Shown: piece by piece, positions 25,915 to 34,561 of the stretch | How positions within the stretch are numbered: position 1 is the stretch's first letter | Layout of the letters: each line of letters starts with the position of its first letter | Assembly (NCBI GenBank): GCA_910585625.1 | Contig: CAJUFQ010000013.1 | Span: 1 to 64,000, forward strand | Source: an uncultured Lachnospiraceae bacterium | GTDB lineage: Bacteria; Bacillota; Clostridia; Lachnospirales; Lachnospiraceae | Direction of reading: 5' to 3' | Length of the DNA stretch: 64,000 bases | The notes under the pieces: generated by a model | What the model was told of the DNA's origin: nothing | Seen by the model: only the letters and a program-made list of their open reading frames with translations | Database searches by the model: none | Translations under genes and position numbers: made by a program

Positions 25915-26811
25915 TTATTTTCTGTCATATTTGCGTACCAGCCCCAGCCCTATGGGATAAGGGCCGGTGTGGACGCCAATCGTTGCCCCAATCTGCAATA
26001 TATCAATCGATTCATAGTTCGAATACGTCTTAAGTGAAGCAAGAAGCGCGTCACGGAACATGACGGCTTCTTCATAATCATACCCATAGCCGACCGCAAT
26101 GCTGTAATCGTCCGGCGATTCCCCAATCTTCTGGAAATGTTCCTTGGCCTGCTCAATCAGACGCTTAAGGGCTTTTTTGCGGCTCCTGCTGATTCCGATG
26201 GGAAAGATTTCCCCTTCACGCAACATGATAAGCGGCTTGATTCCCAGAGTTGAGGCCGCGCTTCCCATGACCTTGCCAATCCTCCCGCCATGGATTAGGT
26301 ACTCATAATTGCCTACCGTAAAGATAATCCGTCCCGTGGACTTGATGCGTTCTATCTCCGCAACCGTCTGTTCAAAAGAAAGCCCTGCCTGCTGCATCCG
26401 CACTGCCTCCAGCGTGAGGATTCCCTGAAGCACCGTGTTCACGGTGGTGTCTATCACCTCAATCCTCACATCCGGATACTCTTCTTTCACAGACTGAACT
26501 GCGGTTCTCGCCGAATTGTACGAACCGCTGAATTTAACGGTAATGCACAGACAGATAATGTCCTTGCCTTCCTTTGCATAAGGCGTGAAAGCCTCCACAT
26601 AATCCTGCACGGAGGGCAAGGATGATTTAGGGAACTTATCCGGGTTATCCACCATCTGCTGGTAAAACTCCCGGACTCCAATTTCTTCAATTTCTTTCTT
26701 ATAATCCCTTCCATTGAACGTCACATAAAAGGGGACTACTTTTATCCCTTGTTGCTTTGGTATTTCCTGCCCAAGATCGCAGGAACCGTCTGTAATAATC
26801 TGATACGCCAT
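25915..26811 (-). CDS. DegV-family fatty-acid-binding protein
   Basis: DegV (FakB) proteins bind a free fatty acid and present it to the kinase FakA for incorporation into phospholipids. The 298-residue protein starts with YQIITDGSCDLG, has SSLPSVQDYVEAF, the SGSYNSART ligand loop and the VGNYEYLIHGGRIG segment that contacts the carboxylate. Length is normal. It lies 37 bases downstream of ybaK. No FakA gene is in the window, and the preferred fatty acid is unknown. Confidence 0.92.
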   Translation of the reverse strand: MAYQIITDGSCDLGQEIPKQQGIKVVPFYVTFNGRDYKKEIEEIGVREFYQQMVDNPDKFPKSSLPSVQDYVEAFTPYAKEGKDIICLCITVKFSGSYNSARTAVQSVKEEYPDVRIEVIDTTVNTVLQGILTLEAVRMQQAGLSFEQTVAEIERIKSTGRIIFTVGNYEYLIHGGRIGKVMGSAASTLGIKPLIMLREGEIFPIGISRSRKKALKRLIEQAKEHFQKIGESPDDYSIAVGYGYDYEEAVMFRDALLASLKTYSNYESIDILQIGATIGVHTGPYPIGLGLVRKYDRK

Positions 26812-26848
26812 GTTTTTTCCTCACTTTTTTTGATACGTTGCGTAGATG

Positions 26849-27325
26849 CTAAAACTCCTCCGCCCTGCCGCCGGTAACTGCGAGCAAATCCTGCACGGAC
26901 AGACAGAGGGTCGTTCCGATTCTCCCACCGCTGATATATATTTTCTCATAATCCAGGGCGGATTTATACAGAAATACCGGATATTGCTTCTTCATGCCCA
27001 GGGGGCTGCAGCCGCCCCGCACATATCCGGTCACAGCAGTGATGTCCTTCACAGGAATCATCTCTACAGACTTCTCTCCGGCAATTTTCGCCGCCCTCTT
27101 TAACTGCACTTCCTGAGCTACCGGAAGAACAAACACATAATACTGTCCGCTTTTGCCCTGCAGCACCAACGTCTTAAATGACTGTTCCGGGGGCGCGCCT
27201 GTCTTCTGCGCCGTATGCAGCCCGTCGATGAATTCCTCACATTCATATTGAAGCGTCTCATAGGGTATTTTTTTCTTATCTAAAATCCGCATGGCATTTG
27301 TCTTGATTTCTTTCTCTTTCGCCAT
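26849..27325 (-). CDS. ybaK: Cys-tRNA(Pro)/Cys-tRNA(Cys) deacylase YbaK
   Basis: YbaK/EbsC proteins hydrolyse Cys-tRNA(Pro) made in error by prolyl-tRNA synthetase. The 158-residue protein has KTNAMRILDKKKIPYE at the N-terminus, KTLVLQG, KRAAKIAGEKSVEMIP and the GYVRGGCSPLGMKK motif characteristic of the bacterial YbaK subgroup. ATG 27325 is chosen because AGGAGGGAAG precedes it directly. It is the first gene of the ybaK-degV-trkA-trkH run. Confidence 0.92.
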   Translation of the reverse strand: MAKEKEIKTNAMRILDKKKIPYETLQYECEEFIDGLHTAQKTGAPPEQSFKTLVLQGKSGQYYVFVLPVAQEVQLKRAAKIAGEKSVEMIPVKDITAVTGYVRGGCSPLGMKKQYPVFLYKSALDYEKIYISGGRIGTTLCLSVQDLLAVTGGRAEEF

Positions 27326-27458
27326 CTTCCCTCCTATAGCTGATTCAGGCAAATGCATGAATCTTTGCCGCCTTAAAATGACAAAACGGAAGAAATGCTG
27401 ACTCCTCAGCGCCTCCTCCGTCTCTGCTTCTCCTACCAGTCGTCAGATTCTAAACAGC

Positions 27459-27487
27459 ATAATAGCACGAAATATCCGTTGTGTCAA
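27459..27487 (-). promoter_or_regulatory. Promoter of the ybaK-degV-trk run
   Basis: On the minus strand a consensus TTGACA (27482-27487) is 17 bases before TATTAT (27459-27464). Confidence 0.7.
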
Positions 27488-27512
27488 CGCTGGCTGTTTT
27501 TTATGCAGACAA

Positions 27513-27534
27513 GGGCGCCGCACAAGCGGCGCCC
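27513..27534 (-). terminator. Hairpin after the PI-PLC-like gene
   Basis: GGGCGCCGC pairs with GCGGCGCCC around a 4-base loop, eight bases past the stop codon. On the minus strand the stem is followed by TTGTCTGC, so the T-tract is weak. Confidence 0.6.
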
Positions 27535-27541
27535 CCATTTA

Positions 27542-30500
27542 TTACTTTGTAATCTTTTTCCACATCAGCTTACTATATGCACCATATTTCAACTTTTTGC
27601 CAATCTTTGCATAGCTGCGGACTTTGACATAATAAGTCTTGCCTTTTTTCAGGTTTTTCAGCGTGTAAGAGGTCTTGGCCGTCTTAACTTTCTTAGCCCC
27701 TTTGAAAGACTTCTTAGGCGAATAGGTTATTTCAAATCCTTTCGCACCCGTTTTTTTGACCGTCTTGCCAAGTTTTACAAGTAATTTCCTTCCTGGCTGA
27801 TTTATGAGCTTGGAAATCTTATTTACCTGTGGCATGATTGTGAATCTCGCAGACTTACTGCCTTTAAACCCGCCTTTTCCTGTGACTTTTACCGTTCCCT
27901 GCCCAACTTTCTTGTTTCCACTGTAAGAAACGGTGTAATCTTTTCCTGCTTTCAGTTTCTTCCCTTTATAGGTCACCGTCACCTTGGGCTTCTGTGCTTT
28001 TCCATTATAAGAAAGCGTTGACTTAGCAAGCTTTAGCTTTGCCGGGCTGATGGAAACCGAACCCGGGCCTTCCTCTCCCGGATCTTCCTCTCCCGGGTTA
28101 TCATCCCCTGGATTGTCTCCTCCCGGGTTATCATCCCCCGGATCTTCCTCTCCCGGGTTATCATCTCCTGGATTGTCTCCTCCCGGATTATCCCCTGGGT
28201 TGTCTCCTCCCGGATTGTCCCCTCCCGGATTATCCCCTGGGTTGTCTCCTCCCGGATTGTCCCCCGGATTGTCTCCTCCCGGGTTATCATCCCCTGGGTT
28301 GTCTCCTCCCGGATTGTCCCCTCCCGGGTTATCATCCCCTGGGTTGTCTCCTCCCGGATTATCCCCTGGGTTGTCTCCTCCCGGGTTATCATCCCCTGGG
28401 TTGTCTCCTCCCGGGTTATCTCCTCCCGGGTTGTCTCCTCCCGGATTATCCCCTGGGTCGCTTCCTGTCTGGCTCTCTTTCCATTTCGCAGTCAAGGTTA
28501 TGTCTGCTGTAATCGGCGTGCTTGCAAAATCAAATGCCATATCCTGTCCGTTTGCAAACCATCCTTCAAAATCATAGCCCTCTTTCTGTGGAGACTGCGG
28601 GGCTTTTGCTTTTTCCCCCTTCTTTACAGTCAGTGTTATGACATCAGAACCATTCTGCGGATTCAGCGTCACGGTAAACGTTAGTTTCTCCAATGCACCG
28701 ACTGCTTCCTGCAGCATCTTTTCGGCATCTGCAACCTCTGCCTCCGTCGCATCTTCATCTGCGGCAGCCTGCCTTACTCCGTTCAGAGCTTCTTGCAGCA
28801 ATGCCCAGGTTTCCGCGGTATAATCCTCTTCCGCCAGCTCTTGCGCGGCCTGGATTGCTGCATTTAACGCCGTCTTATCTCCGCGCTTTACTAAGGCATC
28901 TTTCCTTGCTGCAAGCGCATCCCTTGCCGCATCTACCTCTGCCTGAGAAACATCATTGCTGCCTGCCGCCGCTTCTGCGTTAGCCAGGGAAGTCTGTAAC
29001 GCTGCCCAGCTTGCAGTCGTGTATTCTGCCTGCTTTAAGGATTTCACCGAACCAATCAGAGCATTCAGGGAAGCCTTATCCCCCAGCCTTTCCAGCGCGT
29101 TCTTTTTTGCCTGCAGATTTGTGGCTGCCGCATCCACATCCGCTTCGCCCGTTGGCTTTTTGAGCTGCTGCCTGGCCGCCTCCAATGCCTGCTGGAACGC
29201 CTGCCAGCTGGAAGATGTATAATCTGCCTCTGCCGTCCCTGCCGTAATCGTCTCTGCGGAAGAAATGACTGCCTGCAGATCGGCTGTGTCAACCTCAAGC
29301 TTTGTAAATACAGAACAGTGGAATATTACCTCCGCCGTCTGGCCGTTTAAAGTCACCGTCGCCGTCAGCGTAACGTCTGCGACTGGCTGGTCTGCCGCGG
29401 GCAGCGTCACCTTCCCGGAATTGTCAATGACTTCTGGCTTATCCGAAACCCAGGTTATTGTCGCCGCTCCGCCGCACGCCGTGGATGGAAGCGTGACAGA
29501 TCCATCCGTAATGGTTAAGGAAAGGCTTCCGTCTTCTCCTTTGGTAATGTCTAAATCTAGCGCGGCCTCCAAGTCTGCTTTCAGTTCTTCCTTGATGGCC
29601 TCTCCCAGGAACCCTGCCGCCTCTTCTTCACTGAGGGCCGTATCGTAAATACGGAAATCGCGGATACTGCCTTTGAAATCTTGATCGCCGTTTCCATTAT
29701 GCGCATAGATAGCATTGCCAAGATAAGCAAATGCAATGCTGCCCATCTCAGATATAGAATAATCTTCGGTGATGGTATTGATTTTCTCACCATCCTTGTA
29801 AAGGCTCATGGTCTTCCCATCCATGGTAATGGTAAGATGCGACCAGGTATTCGCTGCCGGAGCTGCAGTCTCGATGCAATTCTCTCCCTCGCTCCAGCCG
29901 CTCACACATGCATTGACATAAATCTTATTTGACTTATTCGTATTCACAATAAAGTGCTTTGAGCCTCCGTTGCCCGGATTACATTCCGTACCGTTGCCAA
30001 ACCCAAAGGCATTGCTGTGCGTTCCCTGCCCGTCCTTCACCCAGAATGAAACCGTCATCTTGTCATTCCCAAGTATGCGGTCAAACACTGCTGCCGGCAA
30101 GGAAATATAACTGGTCCGTGCAGAACCGCCCGTGAGCGTCGCGCCATTCTCCGCGCTGAAGCTGACGCCTGTCGCCGCAGCGTCATACTGGTTCCCTGAA
30201 GCGTCCTTGCTGTCTGCCGTCAGCGGGTAATGCGCAATAAGGTGTTCCTCAACGGAAGACGTATCCTCGGCATCCTTATCGTTATAGATTGCCGCTGCCT
30301 GCTCCGGGGCAATGGCACAGCCGTACACACGGAAATCTTTGATATTTCCTTTGAAATCATTGTCGCCGCCATATGGATTATGAGCGTATACTGCATTTCC
30401 AATGTACGCAAACACATTGCTGCCCATTTCCGCCGGGGAGTAATCCTCAGTGACAGAATCTACCTCTGTCCCATCCTTATACACAGTAAGCTTCTTCCCT

Positions 30501-32506
30501 TCCATCACGATGGTAAGATGGAACCAGGTATCAGCGTTTGGGGCGGCCGCCAGAATTTTTACCGGATCCGTCCCCCAGCCGTTCGGACATGCGCTGACAA
30601 AGAGTTCTCCTTTATTTCTATTATTTGTATTCACAATAAAATGCTTGCCGGAACTGCAGGCCGTACTTGAGCCAAATCCAAAAGCATTGCTGCTCTTACC
30701 TCGGCTATCCTTCACCCAGAAGGAAACCGTAAGATTATCATTTTCCGCCGTGCGGTCAAACATCGCCGTTGGAAGTGAGATATAGCTGCTAAGCTTCTCG
30801 CCGCCGGCAAACGCCGCGCCGTTAGCCTTATCAAACGTAACGCCCTTTGCCGTGCCGTTATTGTGGTTTCCTGAAACGTCGGCGCTGCTGGAAGTCAGGG
30901 GATACCAGCCCAGGAGATTTGCTTTCAGCTGCGCCGTGTTTTTGAGCGCGAACCCATGTTCCATAATTGCGCTCAGGGTTTCTGCCGCTGCCTTTACCTG
31001 TGTGTTGGAGACATTGTCTGCCCCTGCCTGCACAAGCCCTCTTGCCGTCTCAATCGCTTTCTTCAAAGAATCCAAGTTGTATTTTGCATTCGCCGCGTCG
31101 CTATAAAAATCCTCCGCCTCACGCAGCACGTCTCCTAGATCCGCAAAAACCGCATCCAGCCCTTTGACCAGAAGCGTCAGCTCTTTCTGCTGAGAATATT
31201 TTCCGCAGGATACCGTTGCCGTCAGGGTTGCCGTCACATCCCCAGACATCGGGCAGACAAGCGTCGCTTTCGTGCCGTCCGTCTTCAGGACGCTCGCCGG
31301 ATTGCAACTCCAGGCAATAGAAATCCCTTCCCAGCCTCCGACTTCCTCCCCGGAAACCGGCAATGCAGTGTCGGCCTCCACGGTAGCCGGGATTGCTGTT
31401 TCCAACGCATTTACAACTTCTGCGACTTCAAGCTTCGCCGATCTGTTACTCTGATAGACATGCCTTGCCAGTTCCTCCGTGGCAAAGTCCATGATAACCC
31501 AGCCGTAATGTTTGCCATACTCCAGGCTTCCATTGTTATAGTTTAAGAAGTTGGAGTTGATGGTTTTTGCTATTGATTTTGGCGAAGTAAGTATAGATGT
31601 TCCTGCCGAACTCATAAAGTTCAGGAAATACGTGGTCTCCGGGGTGATATGGATGACCTTGCCATCTTCTGCCGTCATGCTCTGATTCGTCGTATGCGGC
31701 GGATTGTCCAGGCCTTTCTGGATGGCCGTCCATTTGTCTCCCGCGCCATATTTATACCGATCCTGCACACAATACCGTACCCAGCCATACCGGCTCACCC
31801 GATCGGGTCCCGTCCAGGGGACATCAACAACATCGGAACTTCCCTGGTCACTCCAGAACAGCCTTACGCCTTTGTCACCGGCAAAATCATCCGAAGCGCT
31901 ATGGTAACGTCTTGCCAGGACAATCTTCTTTCGGACGTCCTTGAGGACAATCCCCCCATTTGCCACACTCCAATATCCGGGGTTCTGATTGACATACTTA
32001 TGGATATACTCCTCAACCTGTGCATCCGTGGCGTCTCCGTCATCTTTTTTCATGCTCATGACAATGGTCTCTGTGGGATGGGCGTCCAGAAACTCATAAC
32101 AATCCTCCAATACTTCCTCCAAATACAGATTGCTCCCGTCTTCTGACTTACAATCTGCTATGCCATGGACTAACCGCAGCCTCTCCCCGTCAGCCTCCAT
32201 ACGGATGTCCAGGAAACGTATGCCATTGCTCAGCTGCTCTGCTATGCTCGTATCCTGGCACTGTGCAGACGTTGAAGACGTCACTTTCTTCGTACCGCTG
32301 TCATGCGTCCCCGGAAGGTTAATCTGGGAGATTTTCAAATCGTCATCCAGATATGACATCCAGTCTGCGCTGCTTACCCCTTCCCAGACGTCGGCTGCCG
32401 CCGATTTCGCCGCTGCCTCAGATTCCACCGGACAGAAAGTGATTGCTGAACACATTACGATCCCTGCCAGCGCCGCGCTAAAAATTCGTTTCCATTTTTT
32501 TCGCAT
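27542..32506 (-). CDS. Large secreted multidomain protein with an N-terminal PI-PLC X domain
   Basis: The 1654-residue protein has a signal peptide (RKKWKRIFSAALAGIVMCSA). Residues 45-360 form a phosphatidylinositol-specific phospholipase C X domain with both catalytic histidines, in NLPGTHDSG (about 68) and LVHG (about 114). Then come an Ig-like segment (about 375-450), two tandem LamG/concanavalin-like domains (about 530-760 and 765-985), another Ig-like region, three FIVAR helical repeats (about 1085-1280), an InlB-type beta repeat (GYDFEGWFANG), a Gly/Asn/Asp/Pro tandem repeat (about 1350-1480) and a lysine-rich Ig/Fn3-like C-terminus. No LPxTG motif is present, so the basic C-terminus may bind the wall. 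It probably cleaves a phosphoinositide or glycosyl-inositol lipid outside the cell; the target is unknown. ATG 32506 has GGAGG upstream. Confidence 0.88.
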   Translation of the reverse strand: MRKKWKRIFSAALAGIVMCSAITFCPVESEAAAKSAAADVWEGVSSADWMSYLDDDLKISQINLPGTHDSGTKKVTSSTSAQCQDTSIAEQLSNGIRFLDIRMEADGERLRLVHGIADCKSEDGSNLYLEEVLEDCYEFLDAHPTETIVMSMKKDDGDATDAQVEEYIHKYVNQNPGYWSVANGGIVLKDVRKKIVLARRYHSASDDFAGDKGVRLFWSDQGSSDVVDVPWTGPDRVSRYGWVRYCVQDRYKYGAGDKWTAIQKGLDNPPHTTNQSMTAEDGKVIHITPETTYFLNFMSSAGTSILTSPKSIAKTINSNFLNYNNGSLEYGKHYGWVIMDFATEELARHVYQSNRSAKLEVAEVVNALETAIPATVEADTALPVSGEEVGGWEGISIAWSCNPASVLKTDGTKATLVCPMSGDVTATLTATVSCGKYSQQKELTLLVKGLDAVFADLGDVLREAEDFYSDAANAKYNLDSLKKAIETARGLVQAGADNVSNTQVKAAAETLSAIMEHGFALKNTAQLKANLLGWYPLTSSSADVSGNHNNGTAKGVTFDKANGAAFAGGEKLSSYISLPTAMFDRTAENDNLTVSFWVKDSRGKSSNAFGFGSSTACSSGKHFIVNTNNRNKGELFVSACPNGWGTDPVKILAAAPNADTWFHLTIVMEGKKLTVYKDGTEVDSVTEDYSPAEMGSNVFAYIGNAVYAHNPYGGDNDFKGNIKDFRVYGCAIAPEQAAAIYNDKDAEDTSSVEEHLIAHYPLTADSKDASGNQYDAAATGVSFSAENGATLTGGSARTSYISLPAAVFDRILGNDKMTVSFWVKDGQGTHSNAFGFGNGTECNPGNGGSKHFIVNTNKSNKIYVNACVSGWSEGENCIETAAPAANTWSHLTITMDGKTMSLYKDGEKINTITEDYSISEMGSIAFAYLGNAIYAHNGNGDQDFKGSIRDFRIYDTALSEEEAAGFLGEAIKEELKADLEAALDLDITKGEDGSLSLTITDGSVTLPSTACGGAATITWVSDKPEVIDNSGKVTLPAADQPVADVTLTATVTLNGQTAEVIFHCSVFTKLEVDTADLQAVISSAETITAGTAEADYTSSSWQAFQQALEAARQQLKKPTGEADVDAAATNLQAKKNALERLGDKASLNALIGSVKSLKQAEYTTASWAALQTSLANAEAAAGSNDVSQAEVDAARDALAARKDALVKRGDKTALNAAIQAAQELAEEDYTAETWALLQEALNGVRQAAADEDATEAEVADAEKMLQEAVGALEKLTFTVTLNPQNGSDVITLTVKKGEKAKAPQSPQKEGYDFEGWFANGQDMAFDFASTPITADITLTAKWKESQTGSDPGDNPGGDNPGGDNPGGDNPGDDNPGGDNPGDNPGGDNPGDDNPGGDNPGGDNPGDDNPGGDNPGDNPGGDNPGDNPGGDNPGGDNPGDNPGGDNPGDDNPGEEDPGDDNPGGDNPGDDNPGEEDPGEEGPGSVSISPAKLKLAKSTLSYNGKAQKPKVTVTYKGKKLKAGKDYTVSYSGNKKVGQGTVKVTGKGGFKGSKSARFTIMPQVNKISKLINQPGRKLLVKLGKTVKKTGAKGFEITYSPKKSFKGAKKVKTAKTSYTLKNLKKGKTYYVKVRSYAKIGKKLKYGAYSKLMWKKITK
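28065..28458 (-). repeat. In-frame tandem repeat coding for GDNPG/GDDNPG units
   Basis: About 390 bases consist of units of 12, 15 or 18 bases encoding PGGDN, PGDDN and PGEED variants. The third codon positions vary between units (TCC/TCT, CCC/CCT), so length change by slippage is likely. The encoded region is a flexible, acidic, proline-rich spacer between the InlB-like repeat and the C-terminal domain. Confidence 0.9.
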
Positions 32507-32556
32507 AAGCAATATCCTCCTCTTTCCCTTTCCGAAAGCTAATATAGGTTGCGTAT

Positions 32557-32605
32557 ATTATAGCAGATACTACTAAAATTTACTAGTAGGAGCCTAAAAT
32601 TTTAG
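32557..32605 (-). promoter_or_regulatory. Promoter and palindromes upstream of the PI-PLC-like gene
   Basis: On the minus strand TGCTATAAT (32557-32565) is an extended -10 box. The -35 region is covered by the imperfect palindrome CTACTAAAATTTACTAGTAG (32570-32589), and 32594-32605 is the perfect palindrome CTAAAATTTTAG. A repressor or activator site is plausible. The same 12-base palindrome occurs at 19839-19850. Confidence 0.45.
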
Positions 32606-32656
32606 TAAAATTTTTAGCATTTTCTATTTCATCCACAGCAGACAGCTTTTTTTGAT

Positions 32657-33667
32657 TCATTGATTAGATAGTTCCACTAACTTTTCCAGCACGCCGTAAG
32701 CCCTACCTGAATCGATAGACTCTTCCGACAAGCGAATCCCTTCTTCCATGCTGCTTGCAATCCCTCCTGCATAAAGCGTGGCCCCTGCATTCAAAAGCAC
32801 GATATCCCTCTTTGCCCCTTGTACCTCCCCTCTGAGGATTCCGGCGGTAATCTCAGCATTCTCAGCCCCATCGCCGCCCTTAAGCTCCCCGAGGGAAGCC
32901 CGCTTGAATCCAAATTGCTCCGGCGTCACTTCATACGTAATTACCTCCCCCAGTTTAATTTCAGACACAACCGTCCTGCCTGTCAACGTGAATTCATCCA
33001 TACAGTCCTCGCCGCTGACCACAAAGCCGCGCTCCACGCCCAGGTTGCTCATAGCTTTCGCAATCAGATCCGTCAGCGACGGGTCATAGACGCCCACGAC
33101 CATGCACCTGGCGTCTGACGGATTTGCAAGAGGCCCTAAAATATTGAATACGGAACGGACTCCCATCTCCTTGCGCGCCTGCCCGACATATTTCATGGAT
33201 TTGTTGAAACTCGGGGCAAACATGAAGCCCAGTCCCGCCTCCTCCACGCATTTCTGCACCACCTCCGGCTCTGCCGTGATATTCACGCCTAATGCCTCCA
33301 GCACATCCCCTGCGCCGCTCTTGCTGGATATGGAACGGTTGCCATGTTTGGCAATCGGAAGCCCTGCGCCTGCCGCGACAAAAGCGGACGTCGTAGAAAC
33401 ATTAAAAGTAAAGGTACGGTCACCGCCAGTCCCCACCAAATCAACATAGTTTTCCGTATTCGGCGCGATATGCATTGCTTTTTCCTTAAGCACTGCCGCA
33501 AACCCTGTCAGCTCCTCCAGCGTCTCCCCTTTCATGCGCATTGCCGTAAGGAACGCCCCAAGCTGCGCCTGCGTTGCCGCGCCGCTTAACATCAGGCTCA
33601 TCGCCTGCTTTGCTTCCTCCTGCGTCAAGTTTTGTCTGTCCACTGCTTTCTGAATTAATTCCTGCAT
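32657..33667 (-). CDS. trpD: Anthranilate phosphoribosyltransferase
   Basis: TrpD joins anthranilate to phosphoribosyl pyrophosphate, the second step of tryptophan synthesis. The 336-residue protein has the GTGGD motif (DLVGTGGDRTFTFNVST near residue 78), KHGNRSISSKSGAGDVLEALG and NILGPLANP, all typical. The ribosome-binding site is modest (AAAGGGATAGG). It is the last gene of the operon, 41 bases after trpA, whereas in most clostridia it stands between trpG and trpC. Confidence 0.96.
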   Translation of the reverse strand: MQELIQKAVDRQNLTQEEAKQAMSLMLSGAATQAQLGAFLTAMRMKGETLEELTGFAAVLKEKAMHIAPNTENYVDLVGTGGDRTFTFNVSTTSAFVAAGAGLPIAKHGNRSISSKSGAGDVLEALGVNITAEPEVVQKCVEEAGLGFMFAPSFNKSMKYVGQARKEMGVRSVFNILGPLANPSDARCMVVGVYDPSLTDLIAKAMSNLGVERGFVVSGEDCMDEFTLTGRTVVSEIKLGEVITYEVTPEQFGFKRASLGELKGGDGAENAEITAGILRGEVQGAKRDIVLLNAGATLYAGGIASSMEEGIRLSEESIDSGRAYGVLEKLVELSNQ

Positions 33668-33708
33668 AATTTCTACCTATCCCTTTCCTGATAAATTCAT
33701 TTTAGCTC

Positions 33709-34506
33709 TTATAACTCGTTCAGTTCTTTCTTAAACGTCCGGCAATATTCTGTCGCTGCCTGCGGCTGATAATCATTTGCTTCCAAAATCTTGATGAAAT
33801 GAGTGCCGACAACCACCCCGTCAATGACTTCTTTCATAGGGGCTACGTCTTCTGCCTGCTCAATCCCAAATCCCATGATTACCGGAATCTTCGACATACG
33901 TTTTACCTCCGAGAGATAACGTACAATTTCTCTGTGGAAGTTGCCGCTCAACCCGGTAACTCCCAGACCGGAAATACAATACACAAACCCTCTGGCATTG
34001 TCGAGGATCTTAGGGATGCGCTCTGCCGACACTGGAGATACCAGTTCCACCAGAATGGGCGCGCCTTTCCTGCCTAATGCGCATTTCAGGTCATCCTGCT
34101 CCTCCAGCGGAAGGTCTGGGATAACCAGTCCGTCCACGCCGCTTGCAATGCATTCTTCCACAAATCTGTCCAGTCCGAAATGCAGCGCCGTATTATAATA
34201 CATCATAAAAATAATGGGCATCCCCACGCCCTCCGCACGAATCTCTCTCATAAGGGCAAACACTTTTTCCAGTTTCGTGCCAAGCTGGATAGATTTATAA
34301 GATGCATTCTGGATGACGGGGCCGTCTGCCACCGGGTCAGAAAACGGTATGCCTATCTCCAGCACGTCGACCCCCGCCTTTTCCTGCGCCTTAATCAATG
34401 CTTTGCAGCCTGCCATATCCGGCAGCCCCGCCGTCATATATGTGATGAAAGCTTTCTTTTTCCGCTCCTTTAACGTCTGCATTCTGCGTTCAATTCTATT
34501 TTCCAT
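33709..34506 (-). CDS. trpA: Tryptophan synthase alpha chain
   Basis: The alpha subunit cleaves indole-3-glycerol phosphate to indole and glyceraldehyde 3-phosphate and passes indole to TrpB through a tunnel. The 265-residue TIM barrel has both catalytic residues, Glu in VLEIGIPFSDP and Asp in DPVADGP, and the phosphate loop GFGIEQAEDV. GGAGG lies upstream of the ATG. It is 55 bases downstream of trpB. Confidence 0.97.
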   Translation of the reverse strand: MENRIERRMQTLKERKKKAFITYMTAGLPDMAGCKALIKAQEKAGVDVLEIGIPFSDPVADGPVIQNASYKSIQLGTKLEKVFALMREIRAEGVGMPIIFMMYYNTALHFGLDRFVEECIASGVDGLVIPDLPLEEQDDLKCALGRKGAPILVELVSPVSAERIPKILDNARGFVYCISGLGVTGLSGNFHREIVRYLSEVKRMSKIPVIMGFGIEQAEDVAPMKEVIDGVVVGTHFIKILEANDYQPQAATEYCRTFKKELNEL

Positions 34507-34561
34507 AATATAACCTCCAATGATAATTTCATTATTGACAGCCCAAGCATGGTCTCCCGGC

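Noticed and set aside
28065..28458. Regular short repeats resembling a CRISPR array
   Set aside because: Units have no unique spacers, vary in length by multiples of three and are in frame within the PI-PLC-like gene.
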